Source: Terriglobia bacterium
GTDB taxonomy: Bacteria > Acidobacteriota > UBA6911
Length of the DNA stretch: 64,000 bases
Assembly (NCBI GenBank): GCA_020072565.1
Contig: JAIQGI010000036.1
Span: forward strand, 1 to 64,000
Reading direction: 5' to 3'
Shown here: positions 61,494-64,000 of the stretch, in pieces
Layout of the letters: the number at the start of each line of letters is the position of its first letter
Numbering within the stretch: position 1 is the stretch's first letter
Translations under genes and position numbers: made by a program
Notes under the pieces: generated by a model
What the model was told of the DNA's origin: nothing
Seen by the model: the letters and a program-made list of their open reading frames with translations, nothing else
Database searches by the model: none

Positions 61494-61873
61494 GATTCCA
61501 GGCCTCGATTTGCGCTCACGCGCTCTCGCCGATGGCGTTACCGTGATTCGCGATCCCAGGGGACAATACTTGAAGTGGCGGCGGCCGGTGTTGAAGCCCC
61601 AGGACGAAACCGTTTGCGCTACGCGCCGCGAAACTGCAGCCAAGACATATAATTATACACTAAAGTGGACGCTCTTGACGCTGTAGTGATTCATGCAGCT
61701 ATGAACAGCAGGAGCGTAGTGCCACGAGGCGGCATAGCCGCGTCGAGGCTATTTGCGAGGTATTGAAAATCGGGGATTGAACTCTGAAAGGAGTATCCCA
61801 CGAGGCGAGCTATAGCTTTGATAAACTTCGCACAAACGCGGAGGAGGCAGTCTTCTCCTGACTCCTGCATTTC
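61494..61873. other. Gene-free stretch between the LKR gene and the LeuA gene
   Basis: No gene seen. A TATAATTAT-rich stretch at about 61640-61655 could hold the promoter of the lysine operon (minus strand). A short palindrome CGGCATAGCCG lies near 61725. Confidence 0.45.
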
Positions 61874-63046
61874 CTATTCGTCGACCGCCCGGGAATAGCG
61901 CGACACCACCGCGCGGACCAAAGTAATGATTTCCTCGTCCAACACTCCTTTCTTGGTGTCTGCGAAGGCGATGAAACGATGGTAGAGCAGCTCGAGCTCG
62001 TCCTTAGTGAGAGGGTAGCCCAGATGTTGGCACCGGTCGCCCAGCGCGTGGCGGCCGCTGTGCTTGCCCAGCACGAGTCGGCTTGCCGGGACCCCGACCG
62101 TTCTGGGATCCATAATCTCGTAAGTCGTCCGCTCCTTGAGAAACCCGTCCTGGTGAATCCCGGCCTCGTGCGCGAAGGCGTTTCGTCCCACGATCGGCTT
62201 GTTAGGCTGGGGGCCAAACGTGATCATCCGAGCCAACATCTGGCTGGTGGGGAAAATATGCTCGCTGACAATGCCGGTCTCGAACGGGAAGCGATCCCTC
62301 CTCGTGCGCATCGTCATGACAACTTCCTCGAGCGGACAGTTTCCGGCTCGTTCGCCGATGCCGTTGATCGTGCATTCAACCTGCCGCGCTCCCGCCTGTA
62401 CTGCGGCGAGTGAATTCGCAGTGGCCAGGCCCAGATCATTGTGGCAATGGACGCTCACGATGGCGTCTGCCCCGAGTGCTCCGACCATTCTCGCAATCAG
62501 GGCTCCAAACTCATCCGGGGTCGAATATCCCACCGTGTCAGGCAGGTTGACGGTTCCGGCGCCCGCCGCGGCCACCGCCTTGCAGACCTGTTCGAGATAA
62601 TCTATGTCGGTGCGCGTAGCGTCCTCTGCCGAGAATTCGACATCATCCACATGCTTGCGCGCCAGTTCAACTGCGGCGACGGCCTCTTCCAGGACCTGCT
62701 CCCGCGTCTTCCTCAGCTTGAATTTCAGATGGATGTCGCTGGTGGCAATAAATGTGTGCAAACGGGGATGCCTGGCCTTCGCCAGGGCGCGGGCGGCGTG
62801 CTCGATGTCGAGCCTGCATGCCCGTGCCAGGGCGGCCACTTTGATCCTGCTGAAATCCCGACCGATGATCTGCACTGCCTTGAAGTCGCTCTCGGAGGCG
62901 ATCGGGAAGCCCGCCTCGACTATGTCTGCTCCCAGTTCCTGCAGCTTGGCCGCCATCTGGACCTTTTCTTCCACAAGCATGCTGCATCCGGGCGACTGCT
63001 CGCCATCCCGGAGTGTGGTGTCGAAAATATAAACACGGTGGTTCAT
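61874..63046 (-). CDS. leuA: Short LeuA-type synthase without regulatory domain
   Basis: A 390-residue acyltransferase of the DRE-TIM family. VYIFDTTLRDGEQSPG is the signature, SVHCHNDLG has the metal histidines, and NGIGERAGNCPLEEVVM is the second conserved loop. The usual C-terminal 100-odd-residue LeuA dimer (leucine feedback) domain is missing, so it should be feedback-resistant or use another substrate. Isopropylmalate synthase is most likely; homocitrate or citramalate synthase are alternatives. ATG 63046 or 63055. It faces a LysR gene on the opposite strand. Confidence 0.8.
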   Translation of the reverse strand: MNHRVYIFDTTLRDGEQSPGCSMLVEEKVQMAAKLQELGADIVEAGFPIASESDFKAVQIIGRDFSRIKVAALARACRLDIEHAARALAKARHPRLHTFIATSDIHLKFKLRKTREQVLEEAVAAVELARKHVDDVEFSAEDATRTDIDYLEQVCKAVAAAGAGTVNLPDTVGYSTPDEFGALIARMVGALGADAIVSVHCHNDLGLATANSLAAVQAGARQVECTINGIGERAGNCPLEEVVMTMRTRRDRFPFETGIVSEHIFPTSQMLARMITFGPQPNKPIVGRNAFAHEAGIHQDGFLKERTTYEIMDPRTVGVPASRLVLGKHSGRHALGDRCQHLGYPLTKDELELLYHRFIAFADTKKGVLDEEIITLVRAVVSRYSRAVDE

Positions 63047-63055
63047 TGTCTCCAT

Positions 63056-63281
63056 TCTCCCACAATAACGGATTTGCGGCGACGCCCTTGGAGTGCGCGA
63101 GCGGGCCCGCGCCTTGCTCTGTCCTTGTCTCATTTTTGGCAAAGGCGGCAGCAAGCTGCCGCACTCCAAGGCTGTTTTGTTGGGGGCATTATCCGGCTCT
63201 GAAAATCATTTGACAAATTTATAATATTATAGATATATATAAATATCGCTTATAACATAAACTTAATTGATGGAGCGCTAA
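63056..63281. promoter_or_regulatory. Divergent promoter region of leuA and the LysR gene
   Basis: The 226 bp between the two genes contain a strongly AT-rich stretch (63210-63265: ATTTATAATATTATAGATATAT...) in an otherwise GC-rich window, a natural place for the promoters of both genes and for LysR binding. I cannot mark one clear T-N11-A site because several overlap. Confidence 0.5.
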
Positions 63282-64000
63282 GTGAATATCAGTGACATGG
63301 ATTATTACCCGATCAAAGTCTTCTCTATGGTCGCCAGTGAGAGGAGTTTCTCGCGCGCTGCGGAGAAACTGCTGCGCACTCAGCCGGCGGTCTCGATGAT
63401 GGTACGGCGGCTCGAGAGCGATTTGGGGGAGAAGCTGATCGACCGTTCCGGCCGGGACCTGATGCTCACGGATGCGGGTCAGATCGTTCTCGAGCATGCC
63501 CGCAGGTTCGAGAACCTCCAGAGGGAACTCGAGAATGCATTGGCCGAGCTTCGGGACAATACTGCTGGGAGACTCGTTGTCGGGGCCAATGAGTCGACGA
63601 CTCTCTACCTTCTGCGCCATCTCCAGCGTTACCGGCGCACCTTCCCACGTGTGAGGGTCCAGGTGCGCCGGAGCCTCTCCAGCCGGATTCCGGAACAGCT
63701 GATCAAAGGGGATCTGGAATTGGGAGTTATCAGTTATGATCCCGGCGACAAGCGTCTGGAGGCGCGGGTTATTTACAACGATCGCCTGGCGTTCGTAGTC
63801 TCTCCGCAGCACCGGCTCGCACATCGCGACGTGGTTGCGCTCAACGAGTTGGGAATGGAGATCTTCATTGCTCACAACGTCAACTCGCCCTATCGCGAGA
63901 TCGTGCTGCGGGAATTCCAGCGGCAGAAAGTGCAGCTCAACATGGATGTCGAGATGCCGACGGTGGAGTCAATTCGTAAACTGGTCCAACGGAACGAAGG
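63282..64000 (+). CDS. LysR-family regulator (3' end beyond window)
   Basis: About 239 residues of a LysR-type activator; the gene continues past the window. The N-terminal helix-turn-helix is clear (IKVFSMVASERSFSRAAEKLL...QPAVSMMVRRLES), followed by the linker helix and the first part of the effector domain (RLVVGANESTTLYLLRHLQ). The GTG at 63282 is chosen because of GGAG six bases upstream; ATG 63297 is also in frame. It is divergent to leuA and is the obvious candidate to control it. Confidence 0.9.
   Translation, partial: MNISDMDYYPIKVFSMVASERSFSRAAEKLLRTQPAVSMMVRRLESDLGEKLIDRSGRDLMLTDAGQIVLEHARRFENLQRELENALAELRDNTAGRLVVGANESTTLYLLRHLQRYRRTFPRVRVQVRRSLSSRIPEQLIKGDLELGVISYDPGDKRLEARVIYNDRLAFVVSPQHRLAHRDVVALNELGMEIFIAHNVNSPYREIVLREFQRQKVQLNMDVEMPTVESIRKLVQRNE

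Overview
The window reads as a chromosomal segment of a moderately GC-rich, diderm, menaquinone-using bacterium, most probably an Acidobacteriota member. The main markers are a large TonB-receptor-like outer-membrane protein with an N-terminal carboxypeptidase-regulatory domain (45893-49312), directly followed by a secreted VWFA protein of the type common in Acidobacteria (49324-51651). A complete Bat operon, a futalosine-pathway menaquinone gene (mqnD) and several LolA-like or TPR secreted proteins fit the same picture. This is inference from gene content; no 16S or marker-gene tree was possible.

Layout. 1-10.5 kb: an osmoadaptation-like island between two exact 139-bp direct repeats (1-139 and 10368-10506). 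It holds a glucosyl-3-phosphoglycerate-synthase-like glycosyltransferase, a second glycosyltransferase, a small channel-like membrane protein, a HAD phosphatase of the mannosyl/glucosyl-3-phosphoglycerate phosphatase family, a NarL-type two-component pair, and a rare ClC-CBS-TPR fusion. 10.0-18.5 kb: a decayed accessory zone with a MarR gene cut off by the repeat, an HEXXH-protein remnant coupled to a small secreted protein, two inverted ends of one IS3-type element, and fragments of aspartoacylase-like, HEAT, DUF1722, RAYT transposase, IS91-like, PIN and four-helix-bundle genes. Three intact genes (carboxypeptidase-regulatory repeat protein, GNAT, GIN-domain lipoprotein) sit among them.

18.5-30 kb: a long minus-strand block, moxR - DUF58 - BatD-like gene - batA - batB - batC - batD - batE - cinA, with rho upstream; the moxR/rho junction carries a 21-bp perfect inverted repeat. 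30-45.5 kb: mixed housekeeping and regulatory genes: TPR protein, stand-alone LigD phosphoesterase domain, STAS protein with an STN/HEAT protein, DMT and DedA membrane proteins, trmJ, a LolA-like protein, gph, moaB, a CBS protein, a LOG-like protein, an HDOD/GAF pair, glucokinase, an HEXXH protein with an FmdB zinc ribbon, and mqnD. 45.5-56 kb: envelope genes, including a secreted protein with a full set of protein-kinase-like motifs translationally coupled to an Omp85-type barrel. 56-64 kb: tex, a split saccharopine-pathway pair (lysine-ketoglutarate reductase and saccharopine dehydrogenase), a short LeuA-type synthase without the regulatory domain, and a divergent LysR regulator cut by the window end.

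Best candidates for something undescribed: the kinase-like/Omp85 pair (51760-54764), the ClC-CBS-TPR fusion inside a repeat-bounded osmolyte island, and the repeat-bounded gene graveyard at 10-18.5 kb. All functional statements rest on motif reading by eye; no database search was run.
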